Assembly: GCF_024281035.1 (NCBI RefSeq)
Contig: NZ_JAMXLH010000005.1
Span: 1-64,000 of the forward strand
Source: Paraburkholderia sp.
GTDB lineage: Bacteria > Pseudomonadota > Gammaproteobacteria > Burkholderiales > Burkholderiaceae
Direction: 5' to 3'
DNA: 64,000 bases
Part shown: piece by piece, positions 7,368 to 16,931 of the stretch
Position numbering within the stretch: the first letter of the stretch is position 1
Layout of the letters: each line of letters opens with the position of its first letter
Notes under the pieces: model-generated
The model's input: the letters and a program-made list of their open reading frames with translations, nothing else
Databases searched by the model: none
What the model was told of the DNA's origin: nothing
Program-made: the position numbers and the translations under genes

Positions 7368-9218
7368 TCAGAACCAGGCGTCTTGCGCGTCGAGCGTCGT
7401 GCGATCGAGCGAGGCGAGCAGATCGAACTGTGCGCCCGTTTTCGGCAGTTCCCACGCGAAGAAATACTGCGCGGCGGCCAGCTTGCCGCGATAGAAATCC
7501 GCCTCGTGCGTGACGGCCTGTGACAGCGCCGCACGCGCCACGAGCGCCTGTTCCAGCCAGATCCACGCCATGACGACGTGGCCAAACGCCTCGAGGTAGA
7601 CGGATGCATTCGCGAGCGTCACCGCCGGATCGGTCGCCGACCACAGCTTCTGCGTGACGTCGACGAGGCGGTGCAGCGCCGCATCGAGCGTGCGGGCGTG
7701 ATTGCCGAGCGCCGTGTCGCCGCTGGCGTGCGCGCGCCCGAGCGTAGCGCTCACGCGTTCGCCGAAGAGCTTTAGCGCAGCGCCGTTTTCGATGACGACC
7801 TTGCGGCCCAGCAGGTCGAGCCCCTGGATACCGTGCGTGCCCTCATGGATCGGATTGAGGCGGTTGTCGCGGTAGAACTGCTCGACGTTGTATTCGCGCG
7901 TGTAGCCGTAGCCGCCGTGGACCTGGATGGCGAGGTCGTTAGCGGCGAGGCACCACTGTGACGGCCAGCTCTTCGCGATTGGCGTGAGCAGGTCGAGCAG
8001 CAGCGTGAGGCGTGCGCGCGCGGCCTTGTCTTCGATCGCGTCGGCTTCGTCGATGAGCGCCGCGCAATAGAGATTGAGCGCGAGCGCGCCTTCCACGTAG
8101 CTCTTCTGCGCGAGCAGCATGCGGCGCACGTCGGCGTGTTCGATGAGCCTCACCTGCGGCGACGCCGGATCCTTGCCCGCTGCGCCCACCGGACGACCCT
8201 GCGGCCGGTTGCGCGCATAGTCGAGCGCATGCAGATAACCCGTATAGCCGAGCATGGTCGCGCCGAGGCCCACGCCGATGCGCGCGGCGTTCATCATATG
8301 GAACATGTACGCGAGCCCGCGATGCGGCTCGCCCACCAGATAGCCGATCGCGCCTGTGCGGCCGCCCGGCGCGTATTGCGTGCCTTCGCCGAAGTTCAGC
8401 AGACAGTTCGTCGTGCCGCGATAGCCCATCTTGTGATTGAGGCCCGCGAGCACGACGTCGTTGTGCTCGCCGAGCGAGCCATCTTCGTCGACGAGGTACT
8501 TCGGCACGATAAAGAGCGAGATGCCCTTCACGCCAGGAATGAGCTTGCCGTCGGGTCCGGGAATCTTGGCGAGCACGAGGTGCACGATGTTTTCGGCGAG
8601 TTCGTGTTCGCCGCCCGAAATCCACATCTTGTTGCCGCGTAGACGATACTGCGCGCCGAGCGCCGATTCGCCCTCGTAGTCGGCGCGCGTGGCGATATCG
8701 GAGAGCGAGGAGCCCGCTTGCGGCTCGGACAGACACATCGTGCCGTAGAAGCGGCCCGCGAGTTCGGGGCGCACGAACGTGTCGATCTGCTGCTTGCTGC
8801 CATGCGCGAGCAGCAGGTTCGCGTTGCCGATCGTGAGGAACGGGTACGCGCTCGTGCCCACGTTGGCGCCCTTGAACCACGCGAAGCCCGCCTTTTCGAC
8901 GACGAGCGGCAGCTGCATCCCGCCATATTCGTAATCCTGGCCCGCGGCCATCAGGCCCGCTTCGCTGAACGCCTTCAGCGCGGCTTTCACCTCGGGGATG
9001 ATCGTGACCGTCTTGCCGTCGAAGTGCGGCTCGTTCTGGTCGTTCTTCTTGTTGTGCGGCGCAAACAGATCGGTGGCGATTTTCTCGCAGGTGTCGAGCG
9101 CGGCGTCGAAGGTCTCGCGCGAGTGATCGGCGTAACGCGGGATGCGGATGAGGCGCTCGACATCGAGCCATTCGTAAAGCAGGAAGTTCAGGTCACGGCG
9201 GGAAAGGATCAGCGACAT
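7368..9218 (-). CDS. Acyl-CoA dehydrogenase with C-terminal extension (DmdC/FadE-like)
   Basis: This 616-aa flavoprotein would oxidise an acyl-CoA to the 2-enoyl-CoA with FAD. The N-terminal alpha domain (from MSLILSRRDLNFLLYEWLDV) is followed by the middle beta domain with CLSEPQAGSSLSDI and KMWISGGEHE. The C-terminal domain contains GGYGYTREYNVEQFYRD, where the catalytic glutamate region lies, and IHEGTHGIQGLDLLGRK. The length and the extra C-terminal segment fit the group often annotated as 3-methylmercaptopropionyl-CoA or long-chain acyl-CoA dehydrogenase; substrate is not decidable. I chose the ATG at 9218 over an earlier in-frame codon because the conserved MSLILSRRDL start is there. 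Confidence 0.88.
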   Translation of the reverse strand: MSLILSRRDLNFLLYEWLDVERLIRIPRYADHSRETFDAALDTCEKIATDLFAPHNKKNDQNEPHFDGKTVTIIPEVKAALKAFSEAGLMAAGQDYEYGGMQLPLVVEKAGFAWFKGANVGTSAYPFLTIGNANLLLAHGSKQQIDTFVRPELAGRFYGTMCLSEPQAGSSLSDIATRADYEGESALGAQYRLRGNKMWISGGEHELAENIVHLVLAKIPGPDGKLIPGVKGISLFIVPKYLVDEDGSLGEHNDVVLAGLNHKMGYRGTTNCLLNFGEGTQYAPGGRTGAIGYLVGEPHRGLAYMFHMMNAARIGVGLGATMLGYTGYLHALDYARNRPQGRPVGAAGKDPASPQVRLIEHADVRRMLLAQKSYVEGALALNLYCAALIDEADAIEDKAARARLTLLLDLLTPIAKSWPSQWCLAANDLAIQVHGGYGYTREYNVEQFYRDNRLNPIHEGTHGIQGLDLLGRKVVIENGAALKLFGERVSATLGRAHASGDTALGNHARTLDAALHRLVDVTQKLWSATDPAVTLANASVYLEAFGHVVMAWIWLEQALVARAALSQAVTHEADFYRGKLAAAQYFFAWELPKTGAQFDLLASLDRTTLDAQDAWF

Positions 9219-9548
9219 GGCGGCACGCTCGCGGTGGAAAAGATCGATTTCCACGAGCCTACACAAAATAGAACGAGCGTGCTATTGGGGAATGCTCCCG
9301 CCTGTGGGGGACGTGCTGTTTTCGGCCATCCCCCGCGAACGAGGCGACATCACCGGCGCTCGCCGGGATTTCGGTCGTCATTCATCGGCAATCTTTCAGT
9401 TGGCTTTGTTATTCCTTTTGCCATATATGCATATGAATAAAAGTGATAAAAGGCCGCCGAATCTGATTTGAGTCAAGTCCGGCGGCTATCTGGCGCTATG
9501 TAGGAAAGTTACTATGAGTAGGGCTAACCCTAAGCTCCAGGGCCCATC
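9219..9548. other. Upstream region of the acyl-CoA dehydrogenase, up to the transposon
   Basis: No gene is seen in these 330 bp. They should hold the acyl-CoA dehydrogenase promoter (minus strand). A stem (GCCGCCG 9453-9459 with CGGCGGC 9480-9486) is followed on the minus strand by a T-rich stretch and may be a terminator protecting that gene from upstream transcription. The last five bases (9544-9548) are the transposon target duplication. Confidence 0.5.
9544..9548. repeat. Target site duplication CCATC (left copy)
   Basis: CCATC immediately precedes the transposon terminus TGTGAAC at 9549 and is repeated exactly after the other terminus at 34121-34125. Five-bp duplications are the hallmark of Tn7-family insertion. 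Confidence 0.9.
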
Positions 9549-9614
9549 TGTGAACAAACAATAGAGTTCGACACGAGACAATATAGTTGGACACACGACA
9601 ATAAAGATCGACAC
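9549..9614. repeat. tnsA-proximal transposon end with three tandem TnsB-site-like repeats
   Basis: From the terminus TGTGAAC, three 18-bp repeats follow at 9557-9574, 9577-9594 and 9597-9614, an exact 20-bp period. The consensus is GACAATAAAGTTCGACAC. This tight packing is like the Tn7 right end, which is also the end nearest tnsA. The array lies about 50 bp upstream of the tnsA start, so TnsB could also repress its own operon. Confidence 0.85.
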
Positions 9615-9664
9615 AAACGGCGTACCTGCCGGTATCCTCCTGCCTCTCATTCAACGGGGCATGC

Positions 9665-10513
9665 ATGCGGGCACGACGTTTCAGAACACAACAGGACATC
9701 GAGCGGTATGTAGCCCAAGGCTATGGGCAAGGCGTCGGCGCGGACTACAATCCGTGGCTTCGTGTACAAGACGTTCCCTCACGTGGTCGTTCGCGAAAAG
9801 TCCATGGACTCAAGACAGGGCGCATCCATCATGTGCTCTCCGATCTCGAGTATCGCTACCTTGTCGCGCTTGAATTTTCGGAGCGCGTCGTCGATATCCG
9901 TGAGCAGTTCCCTCTTCTTCCTATCGCGCCAGTCCGGGAAATCGCCCGGCAGCGAGGCATCCGCTATCCACTTTATGCGGGGACAACGGTCCCTTTCGTG
10001 ATGACGACCGATTTCGTCGTCACCGCAAGATCAGATGACGGTTCAGTTCGCGAATTCGCGCGGACGGTTAAATATGCCGACGAACTGGCACCCAGTAACA
10101 GGCTTTCTCGCACGCTCGAAAAGCTCGAACTCGAAAAAGCTCTTTGGGCACAGCGTGACGTGGACTGGAAGCTCGTCACCGAGGCGAGCATGAGCGCCAC
10201 GATGGCAAGCAATCTCATCTGGCTTCGCGGTTGTGCGGAAATCGCACAGGAATTGCAAGACAGCAGCCTGCAGACCAATTTTGTCGAGGGTATTGCCGAC
10301 GCTGGCACTCACGACAGGACGCTTTCGTCGCTGCTTCGCATGGTGAGTTACCGGCTACGCATGCCTTACCCGGACGCTGTCAGGCTGTTCAGGCATCTGG
10401 TCTGGCACAAGGTAATTCTCGTTGATCTCGAAACGCCGATGAAAGTGACATCGCAGGCGCCGCGGATACAGGTCGCTCCGAACGGTCCCGTTCGTTATAA
10501 GCGGGCAGCCTGA
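9665..10513 (+). CDS. tnsA: TnsA-like transposon endonuclease
   Basis: This 282-aa protein resembles TnsA, the type-II-restriction-like nuclease that cuts the 5' ends of the element so that Tn7 moves by cut and paste. The catalytic set can be placed: E62 in HHVLSDLEYRY, D116 in VMTTDFVV and K136 in FARTVKYADE, a spacing close to the E/D/K set of Tn7 TnsA. A C-terminal winged-helix region, which contacts TnsC in the family, would cover about residues 170-260. It is the first gene of the operon; tnsB starts 1 bp after its stop. Presence of TnsA predicts non-replicative transposition. Confidence 0.88.
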   Translation: MRARRFRTQQDIERYVAQGYGQGVGADYNPWLRVQDVPSRGRSRKVHGLKTGRIHHVLSDLEYRYLVALEFSERVVDIREQFPLLPIAPVREIARQRGIRYPLYAGTTVPFVMTTDFVVTARSDDGSVREFARTVKYADELAPSNRLSRTLEKLELEKALWAQRDVDWKLVTEASMSATMASNLIWLRGCAEIAQELQDSSLQTNFVEGIADAGTHDRTLSSLLRMVSYRLRMPYPDAVRLFRHLVWHKVILVDLETPMKVTSQAPRIQVAPNGPVRYKRAA

Positions 10514-10514
10514 C

Positions 10515-12722
10515 ATGATCGAAACTACGACACTGCTCAACACGGTCATCGAGGCTCTGTCCGAGGGACTGCCGTTCGACGGCCTGGCGCGCATTCTCTG
10601 GATAGGTGGTCCTGCTGCACCGGCCACGCTGATTTCGATTTCGCCTACGCCCCGCAGGCCGTGGATCGTCGAAGCTGAGGAGGTTCTTGCGTGGCTTGAG
10701 CGGGGCGACGCGCGACGCGCCAAGCTCAGGTTACCCGGGTACATGCTTAGGGTTGAAGAGGATGTCTCACAGTCTGACCGGGAATCACGTGATCGCAACT
10801 GGAAACGTATTGCCGGCCTGGTCGAGACAGGCGTACCGGGAGAAATATTCGCTGAAGGTGCGATGGGCGCGCTCGTCGCAAGACATGCCGCAGCGACGAA
10901 AACACAGCGCAAGACCCTTTATCGATTGCTCTACCGGTATTGGATGTTTGGCCAGATCCGCAACGCGTTGCTGCCGAACTACGAGAACGCGGGTGGGCCC
11001 GGCAAGGATCGCGTATTTGCCCCTGGCAAGCGCCCGGGCCGTCCGCCTGTGCATGCTGCGCCGGTCGGTGAGCGTTGCGGAAAGGTCCTTGGTGAGGACG
11101 ACAAGGGCTTTATACGGGTCGGGTACTCCCTCTACAGGAACAACGAAGTCGGGTCGATCGCGGATGCCTATCACCGAACCCTGCGACGATTTTACGTACT
11201 GGAGCATGTTGTGCCGGGCGCGTCAGCAGACGACCTCACGCTCAAACCCCTCGACCAGTTGCCCAGCCAACGGCAGTTCAGCTACTGGGGGAAAAAGGCG
11301 TTCGATGACCTGCTGGTCCATCGCTCACGCGTGGGCGAGCGTCGGTGGCAGAAAGATCATCGCGGATTGACGGGGCGGGCAGCCGACGGCGTCTACGGGC
11401 CGGGGCATCGCTTCGAAATCGACGCGACAATCGCCGACATCTATCTGGTGAGCAGATACAACCGCAACTGGGTTATTGGCCGCCCCGTGGTCTACGTTGT
11501 GATCGACGTTTTCTCGACCATGATCGTAGGAATTTTTGTCGGGCTGGAAGGCCCTAGCTGGAACGGAGCGCGGCACGCGCTGTTCAACGCATTTTCTGAC
11601 AAGGTAGCGTTCTGTAGTGCGTACGGTGTTGAGATCGAACCGTCGGCGTGGCCGTCGCACCATCTTCCCCACGAATTGATGGCCGACCGGGGCGAGATGT
11701 TGGGGCAAGCGGCCGAGGGCATCGTATCCGGCCTCGGGATCGACATTACGATTGCGCCGCCATTCCGGCCAGACTGGAAATCGATCGTGGAGAGCCGATT
11801 CCGACTGCTGAACAAGACTGCGCAGATTCACTGGATTCCTGGCGCTGTCAGACAGCGAATCGCCGAACGCGGCGAGCGCGATTACCGCCTCGATGCAATT
11901 CTCGATCTGGAGGAGTTCACCCGCATCATGATTCGCAGTGTCCTGCACTACAACCATCACAGCCGCAGGCCTGAACGGCTAACGGCCGACATGATCGGAG
12001 AGGAAGTCGAGCCCTCACCGGTCAATCTCTGGCGATGGGGAATGGAACGCGGGCTCTCCACGCCGAATACGCAACCGGAGAATCTCGTCTACCTGCACCT
12101 GCTACCGCGCGAAAATGCGTCGATCCAGCGTGGTGGCATCTGCTTCAAGGGCATGTATTACTCGTGCGCCCTCGCCGTTGAGGAGAACTGGTTCGCCAGG
12201 GCGCGCCGGGACGGACGCCGCAGCGTAACGGTCTGGTACGACCCGAACGATACAACTCACGTTTGGCTTCAGGACCCGCAGCGCAACTTTATCCGCTGCG
12301 ATCTGCTCGCATCAGAGGAGCGGGTCGCCGGCCGTCGTCTGGAGGAGGTTCTCGACATGCTTGGCATGACCGGAACGCCGACAACCGAGAACGCGTATGC
12401 CGCCCTCAACGACCGGGTCCGTCTGGACGCGCATATCGATGCAGCCGTGGGTCAGGCCCGCATCGACAAGCGCGCTGCAAAACCATCAACGCCTGTCCCT
12501 GATAGCCGTCAGGTTGGCAATATCAGGATGCATCGGGCTTTCGAAAAGGCTGCCGAGCGTCACCGCGCAAGTAACACGTCGCCGGTGGGCGGCGCTGATT
12601 CGGCTGGTAGTCCCGTTCCAGCAGAGGCAACCCCCGGCGTCGTCGATACCTATGCTGGTGAGCGCGGAGCGGAAGTGCTGGATCTGCTCGGTCGACTGCG
12701 TAACAGGGGCAATCGCACATGA
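10515..12722 (+). CDS. tnsB: TnsB-like DDE transposase
   Basis: This 735-aa transposase would bind the end repeats and carry out 3'-end cleavage and strand transfer. An N-terminal helix-turn-helix region precedes a retroviral-type integrase core; the catalytic residues are D303 (RFEIDATIADI), D391 (LMADRGEM) and E426 (SIVESRFRLL), with the usual 34-residue D-E gap. A beta-barrel and a C-terminal tail that recruits TnsC follow. The stop overlaps the tnsC start in an ATGA junction, showing translational coupling. Length is close to Tn7 TnsB (about 700 aa). Confidence 0.9.
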   Translation: MIETTTLLNTVIEALSEGLPFDGLARILWIGGPAAPATLISISPTPRRPWIVEAEEVLAWLERGDARRAKLRLPGYMLRVEEDVSQSDRESRDRNWKRIAGLVETGVPGEIFAEGAMGALVARHAAATKTQRKTLYRLLYRYWMFGQIRNALLPNYENAGGPGKDRVFAPGKRPGRPPVHAAPVGERCGKVLGEDDKGFIRVGYSLYRNNEVGSIADAYHRTLRRFYVLEHVVPGASADDLTLKPLDQLPSQRQFSYWGKKAFDDLLVHRSRVGERRWQKDHRGLTGRAADGVYGPGHRFEIDATIADIYLVSRYNRNWVIGRPVVYVVIDVFSTMIVGIFVGLEGPSWNGARHALFNAFSDKVAFCSAYGVEIEPSAWPSHHLPHELMADRGEMLGQAAEGIVSGLGIDITIAPPFRPDWKSIVESRFRLLNKTAQIHWIPGAVRQRIAERGERDYRLDAILDLEEFTRIMIRSVLHYNHHSRRPERLTADMIGEEVEPSPVNLWRWGMERGLSTPNTQPENLVYLHLLPRENASIQRGGICFKGMYYSCALAVEENWFARARRDGRRSVTVWYDPNDTTHVWLQDPQRNFIRCDLLASEERVAGRRLEEVLDMLGMTGTPTTENAYAALNDRVRLDAHIDAAVGQARIDKRAAKPSTPVPDSRQVGNIRMHRAFEKAAERHRASNTSPVGGADSAGSPVPAEATPGVVDTYAGERGAEVLDLLGRLRNRGNRT

Positions 12723-14209
12723 CAACGCCTGCTCGCCTTGTTGCCGCCGGATATATCGAGTCTCCCATCGTGCAGTATCAGGGCAATCCGCTCATCGAAG
12801 CATTACCGCCGATCCGCTCGGAGGCAGACGCCGCCGCGGCGCTGGCGCTGTTCCCGGAAGAGCCGGGGAGTGAGGTCGGACTGTCGAAGGAGGTCCGGCT
12901 ACACTGCATTGACCGACTGCTGCAACTGGTTCAGCCCCTGCCAATTCACCTGGAGCTCGAATCTGCCCTGTCTTCGCTGATCCGTAGCGGATACGTCGGT
13001 CGCAATCCACTTGCCCACTCGACGTGGCGACACATGTATGCGCTTGCCCGCGGCCAAACGTCCGAAAGCAGCTTCCGGTCCACCGCCTCAACGCTAAGCG
13101 TCGTGGGACTGAGCGGCATAGGCAAATCGACAGCGCTGGAGTCCATTCTTCGGCTCTATCCACAAGCTGTTCGTCACCAGCAGTACAAAGGGCATGAGCT
13201 TGTTCAGGTGCAGATCCCCTGGCTGAAGATCGAATGTCCGTTCGACGGCTCGCTCACAGGGCTATGCCACGCGTTCTTTCGCGCCATTGACCGAGCAATC
13301 GGGGACGAACGATATGCCAAACGCTACCGATCAGCACGCGGAATCGTCCCACTTGTTCACCAGATTGAACAGATCGCGAGCACGCACTTCGTCGGCATGC
13401 TGATCATCGATGAACTGCAGCATCTGCGTGTGGCGAAGACGGGCGGCAAGGAAAACATGCTCAACTTTTTTGTGAACCTCATCAACAGCATCGGCATACC
13501 GGTTGTGTTCGTGGGCACAAATTCGATGATCGATCTCTTCTCCGATGTGATGCGCAACGCAAGGCGTGCCACGGGACTCGGACTGAGCGACTTCAGGCAG
13601 CCAACGCATGACGATCCGGCATGGGCACTCCTGGTGGATGCTGCGTGGCAGTACCAGTGGGTTCAGCATGTGGAGCCGATGACCGCTGAGATACGCGATG
13701 CACTGTACGACCTGACACAGGGCGTGACGGACATCTTGATCAAGCTGCTCGTGCTCGCCCAGCGGCATGCCATCCATACAGGCGAAGAGCGCCTGACGGT
13801 CAAGCTGTTGCGCACCATTGCGGACACGCGGATGCAATTGCTTAAACCAGCGCTTGATGCCTTGCGCAGCGGCGACACCCGGCGCATGTCGAAATTCGAG
13901 GACCTGCTCCCACCCGACAGCCAGATCGCCGCGATGATGGGCATGCTCGACCGGGAGACGTGCGTGTCGTCGCAGTTGTCGATGCTTCGTGATATCCGGC
14001 GACCGGTACATGCGAGCGCTGCGCAACCCTCGCCCGAAGCGTGCGAAATGCCCCAAATTCCGGCGACCAGCGCTACAACGGCAAGCGAGCGGATTCCGTC
14101 CGAAGCGCGCAGCCTTGCCGGGCATGAGGCGCCGCCGGCTGCCCTGCGAGATGCCGGTTGGCTGCTGGAAGACGCTCTGGAATTTTCGACGGCCTATGCT
14201 GCCTCCTAA
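12719..14209 (+). CDS. tnsC: TnsC-like AAA+ transposition regulator
   Basis: This 496-aa AAA+ ATPase would link target recognition by TnsD/TniQ to the TnsAB transposase and give target immunity. The Walker A is GLSGIGKST (residues 130-138) and the Walker B is MLIIDELQHL (D231-E232); sensor-1-like VVFVGTNSM follows. The fold is that of the TniB/TnsC group (AAA_22). The C-terminal 90 residues are low-complexity and probably contact TnsAB or TnsD. It overlaps tnsB by 4 bp, and tnsD/tniQ begins 5 bp after its stop. Confidence 0.88.
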   Translation: MTTPARLVAAGYIESPIVQYQGNPLIEALPPIRSEADAAAALALFPEEPGSEVGLSKEVRLHCIDRLLQLVQPLPIHLELESALSSLIRSGYVGRNPLAHSTWRHMYALARGQTSESSFRSTASTLSVVGLSGIGKSTALESILRLYPQAVRHQQYKGHELVQVQIPWLKIECPFDGSLTGLCHAFFRAIDRAIGDERYAKRYRSARGIVPLVHQIEQIASTHFVGMLIIDELQHLRVAKTGGKENMLNFFVNLINSIGIPVVFVGTNSMIDLFSDVMRNARRATGLGLSDFRQPTHDDPAWALLVDAAWQYQWVQHVEPMTAEIRDALYDLTQGVTDILIKLLVLAQRHAIHTGEERLTVKLLRTIADTRMQLLKPALDALRSGDTRRMSKFEDLLPPDSQIAAMMGMLDRETCVSSQLSMLRDIRRPVHASAAQPSPEACEMPQIPATSATTASERIPSEARSLAGHEAPPAALRDAGWLLEDALEFSTAYAAS

Positions 14210-14214
14210 CCTTG

Positions 14215-15894
14215 ATGCATGCACTATTGTTTTTTGTTCCGTCGCTGCCTGATGAGACTATCCAGTCGCGTGTTGCCCGGCATCACCTGCTATCTGGCAA
14301 CCAGGGTGAGGCTGAAACCTTTCTTGATCTGTTCGACAGCATTCCGTTCGCGCTTGAGCAAATCGTGTCACCGGCGATGCTGCATCTTGCGGATCGCATG
14401 AGCGACAGTTCGTATGCGGCGCGACGAAGGCTTCTGGAACAGAATACCCTGTGGCCGCTGTTCGAGCCGTTTCTGGTCGACGGGCAACGATCCACAACGA
14501 CTGACATTAGCGTTATGGTGAGTCGGCTGCCTCGGCGCGTTGTCGGGCATCACGGGGAAGCGCAGTTGTGTCCTGCCTGTGTGAAGGAGGACGTCCACGC
14601 ATTCGGCATGGCTTACTGGCACCGAGCCCACCATGTGCCAGGCGTCAGCGTGTGTTGGCGTCACCGCGGGCGCTTGCTGTCGAGTTGCCCGCAATGTCGT
14701 CGACCGTTCCAGTTTCGCGCACGCCTGCTGCGTCAACCGTGGCACGCTTGCCACTGCGGCTGGCAGGTGACAGGGGTCGAAGACACGGGTGCCTCGGACA
14801 TGCCGGGCATGCTTGATTACGCGAGTTTCGCCCATGATCTGCTTAACTACCCGTTGGGCCAGGTGGGTCCGCTGCGTGTGCGTGCTGCGTATCAGAACCG
14901 CATTCGCGAATTGGGCTTCAGACGGGGATCAAAGGTACAGGCAAAAGCGTTTCAGGAGCACCTGATCGGAGAGTTGGGTGACGCGTTTCTTTCCGCGGTG
15001 GATCCTGCATACGCCTCAAAGAGGATGAGCTTCTGGATACGCTTTACAGGTGGCGATAACTGCACGTGGGATATGCCGATTACGCGGCACCTGTTGGTGG
15101 CGATGTATCTTTTTGGTACGCGAGACAAGTTTGCGTTGGCCCTGCAACGAGTATCCGAGGAGGATGCGCTTCGTAGCACGAAGGCTGCCGAGTCCAATTC
15201 GGGGCGCTCTTGGGCATCGCCGTCCACACCACGTACAGCGTATAGAGGCAGGATACGGGACGAGTTATCAAAAAATCCAAAAACGACACTTGAGGACCTG
15301 TGGCGGAGGGCGAATCGCATCACATCATGGCTCTACGAGCATGACCGAAAATGGCTTGTTGAAACGCTGTCAACGCCGATAGCAACCAGAGTAGGTAAAA
15401 CGTCGTCAGCAGAAGCCGTGTCTCCGGACGACGAGCGTTTTGCGGCGCACGTCGACGCGACCGCTGCCGAGTTACTTACCAGATCCGGCAAACCGCAACA
15501 GGTAACGAAGGCGCGTCTGCTCGCAGCGCTCCCGGTGCCTGTCGCCGACACTCCACGGTACCGTAAACGATATCCGGGCATGCTCAAGCGGGTTACCGAC
15601 AACCGGGAATCGACGTGGCATTTCAGGGCAAGGCGGTTATGGTGGGCGTATGCTGTGCTGAGCACTCGGGGAAGCGCACCTCCGATGCTCGAAGCTGTCA
15701 TTCTGTCTGGCGTAGGTCTGTACGCTGCCCAGGCTATCATCGAATACTGCGGATGGGAGCATTTGTTGCCACTCGCTGCAAATATCGATGTGCTGGGAAA
15801 GCTATCCGAAGTGGGAATTACGATCAAATGGGATGGTCCACCTGCGTGGCAGGGTCGAGCGATCGGTGGGCGTGCATATCAGCGTCGGAAATGA
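14215..15894 (+). CDS. tnsD: TnsD/TniQ-family target-selection protein
   Basis: This 559-aa protein would choose the insertion site and recruit TnsC. The N-terminal TniQ domain (MHALLFFVPSLPDETIQSRV) carries zinc-ligand pairs C119/C122, C147/H150, C158/C161 and C179/C181. The long C-terminal part (about residues 200-559) is where TnsD proteins read DNA. The length is near Tn7 TnsD (508 aa) and longer than CRISPR-associated TniQ (about 350-400 aa), so sequence-specific site recognition is likely. I chose ATG 14215, just after the tnsC stop; the longer frame would overlap tnsC. The attachment site it prefers is not a known glmS-type site. Confidence 0.85.
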   Translation: MHALLFFVPSLPDETIQSRVARHHLLSGNQGEAETFLDLFDSIPFALEQIVSPAMLHLADRMSDSSYAARRRLLEQNTLWPLFEPFLVDGQRSTTTDISVMVSRLPRRVVGHHGEAQLCPACVKEDVHAFGMAYWHRAHHVPGVSVCWRHRGRLLSSCPQCRRPFQFRARLLRQPWHACHCGWQVTGVEDTGASDMPGMLDYASFAHDLLNYPLGQVGPLRVRAAYQNRIRELGFRRGSKVQAKAFQEHLIGELGDAFLSAVDPAYASKRMSFWIRFTGGDNCTWDMPITRHLLVAMYLFGTRDKFALALQRVSEEDALRSTKAAESNSGRSWASPSTPRTAYRGRIRDELSKNPKTTLEDLWRRANRITSWLYEHDRKWLVETLSTPIATRVGKTSSAEAVSPDDERFAAHVDATAAELLTRSGKPQQVTKARLLAALPVPVADTPRYRKRYPGMLKRVTDNRESTWHFRARRLWWAYAVLSTRGSAPPMLEAVILSGVGLYAAQAIIEYCGWEHLLPLAANIDVLGKLSEVGITIKWDGPPAWQGRAIGGRAYQRRK

Positions 15895-15992
15895 GGCAAA
15901 TCGAGAATCTTCATCATCGACGGTCGGCGCTATTCGTCATGCTGCGGTAATTCCGAGCAGAGGGGCAGTAAATTTCGTATGCCAAATAAATA

Positions 15993-16059
15993 TACGCCAA
16001 CCAAAGCATACAAAAGGCATCGTTTTGACAGCACAACTTCAACGCCCTTGGTTGGCGTA
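15993..16059. repeat. 12-bp perfect inverted repeat, 43-nt loop
   Basis: TACGCCAACCAA (15993-16004) and TTGGTTGGCGTA (16048-16059) are exact inverted copies in the 404-bp gap between tnsD and the lysE-like gene. They could form a hairpin or be remnants of a small inserted element. No gene is convincing in 15895-16298. Confidence 0.45.
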
Positions 16060-16298
16060 CTTTTCGTCGTCGAGTCTGTCAGGTACTTGCTGAAATATAT
16101 GGCGCTGAAGCAGTGGCCATTGAAATTCTCGCGCCCTCCGTTGCAGTATCTTGAGGCCCTTGATACGGTATGTACCGGTTCCAATTGAGCCATTCATGCC
16201 GGCTCAACAAGGCATCGCGCCTTATGCGTGCAGCGCGGATCCATGTGCTATCTTTGCGCTTTAAACCATCGTCTCAGGCCGCGCTCAAGGAATCCTGC

Positions 16299-16931
16299 AT
16301 GCCATTCCATACCTGGATACTGTTTGCAATCGCATACCTTGTGACGACGCTATCGCCGGGGCCGAACGTTCTGCTTGTTATCCGCAATACACTTCGTTAT
16401 GGCAGTGTGGGTACTGTCACGACTATTGCAGGCAATCTCCTGGCACAGCTCGTCGTCGTTATCCTCGTCGCAATAGGCGTGGGCGCGGTACTTGCCGCCA
16501 TGCCTCCGATCTTTGTCGGCATGAAAGTCATCGGTTCCCTCTATTTGGCATATCTCGGTCTGAAGCAGTTGAAACAAGCGGCAAGGCAACCAACCTCCAT
16601 CGCTACCGCAACGTTCGAGCAGAGGACTGGCAAAGGAAGGATATTTCGGGAAGCGCTGCTTGTCTCAGGCAGCAATCCGAAGACCTTGATCTTCCTTTCC
16701 GCTTTCATGCCCCAGTTCCTCACTGCCAACCGCCCTCTGTCCCTGCAATTTTTTACAATGTATCTCACCATTTCCGCCATTGTTATGGTCGTGCATTCCA
16801 CTTACTCCACGGGCGTCAAACGGCTTCATGGTCGTCTTGGCGCGACTCGCTGGGTAAGTGCGATCAAACGGCTGAGCGGGTTCATTTTTGTCGCACTGAG
16901 CGTGAAGCTGTTGACTGCGCGGCAGGCGTGA
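16299..16931 (+). CDS. LysE/RhtB-family amino-acid exporter
   Basis: This 210-aa inner-membrane protein belongs to the LysE/RhtB translocators that export amino acids or related metabolites. About six hydrophobic helices are visible, and the N-terminus has the family motif SPGPNVLLVIRNTLRYG; SGSNPKTLIFLSAFMPQF in the middle is also diagnostic. ATG 16299 is preceded by AAGGA. As the first cargo gene after the transposition operon it is transcribed in the same direction but separated by 400 bp, so it probably has its own promoter. Substrate is unknown. Confidence 0.88.
   Translation: MPFHTWILFAIAYLVTTLSPGPNVLLVIRNTLRYGSVGTVTTIAGNLLAQLVVVILVAIGVGAVLAAMPPIFVGMKVIGSLYLAYLGLKQLKQAARQPTSIATATFEQRTGKGRIFREALLVSGSNPKTLIFLSAFMPQFLTANRPLSLQFFTMYLTISAIVMVVHSTYSTGVKRLHGRLGATRWVSAIKRLSGFIFVALSVKLLTARQA

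Noticed and set aside
14215..15894. CRISPR-associated transposon (CAST) reading of the TniQ gene
   Set aside because: No cas genes or CRISPR array are in the element, and the protein is as long as TnsD.
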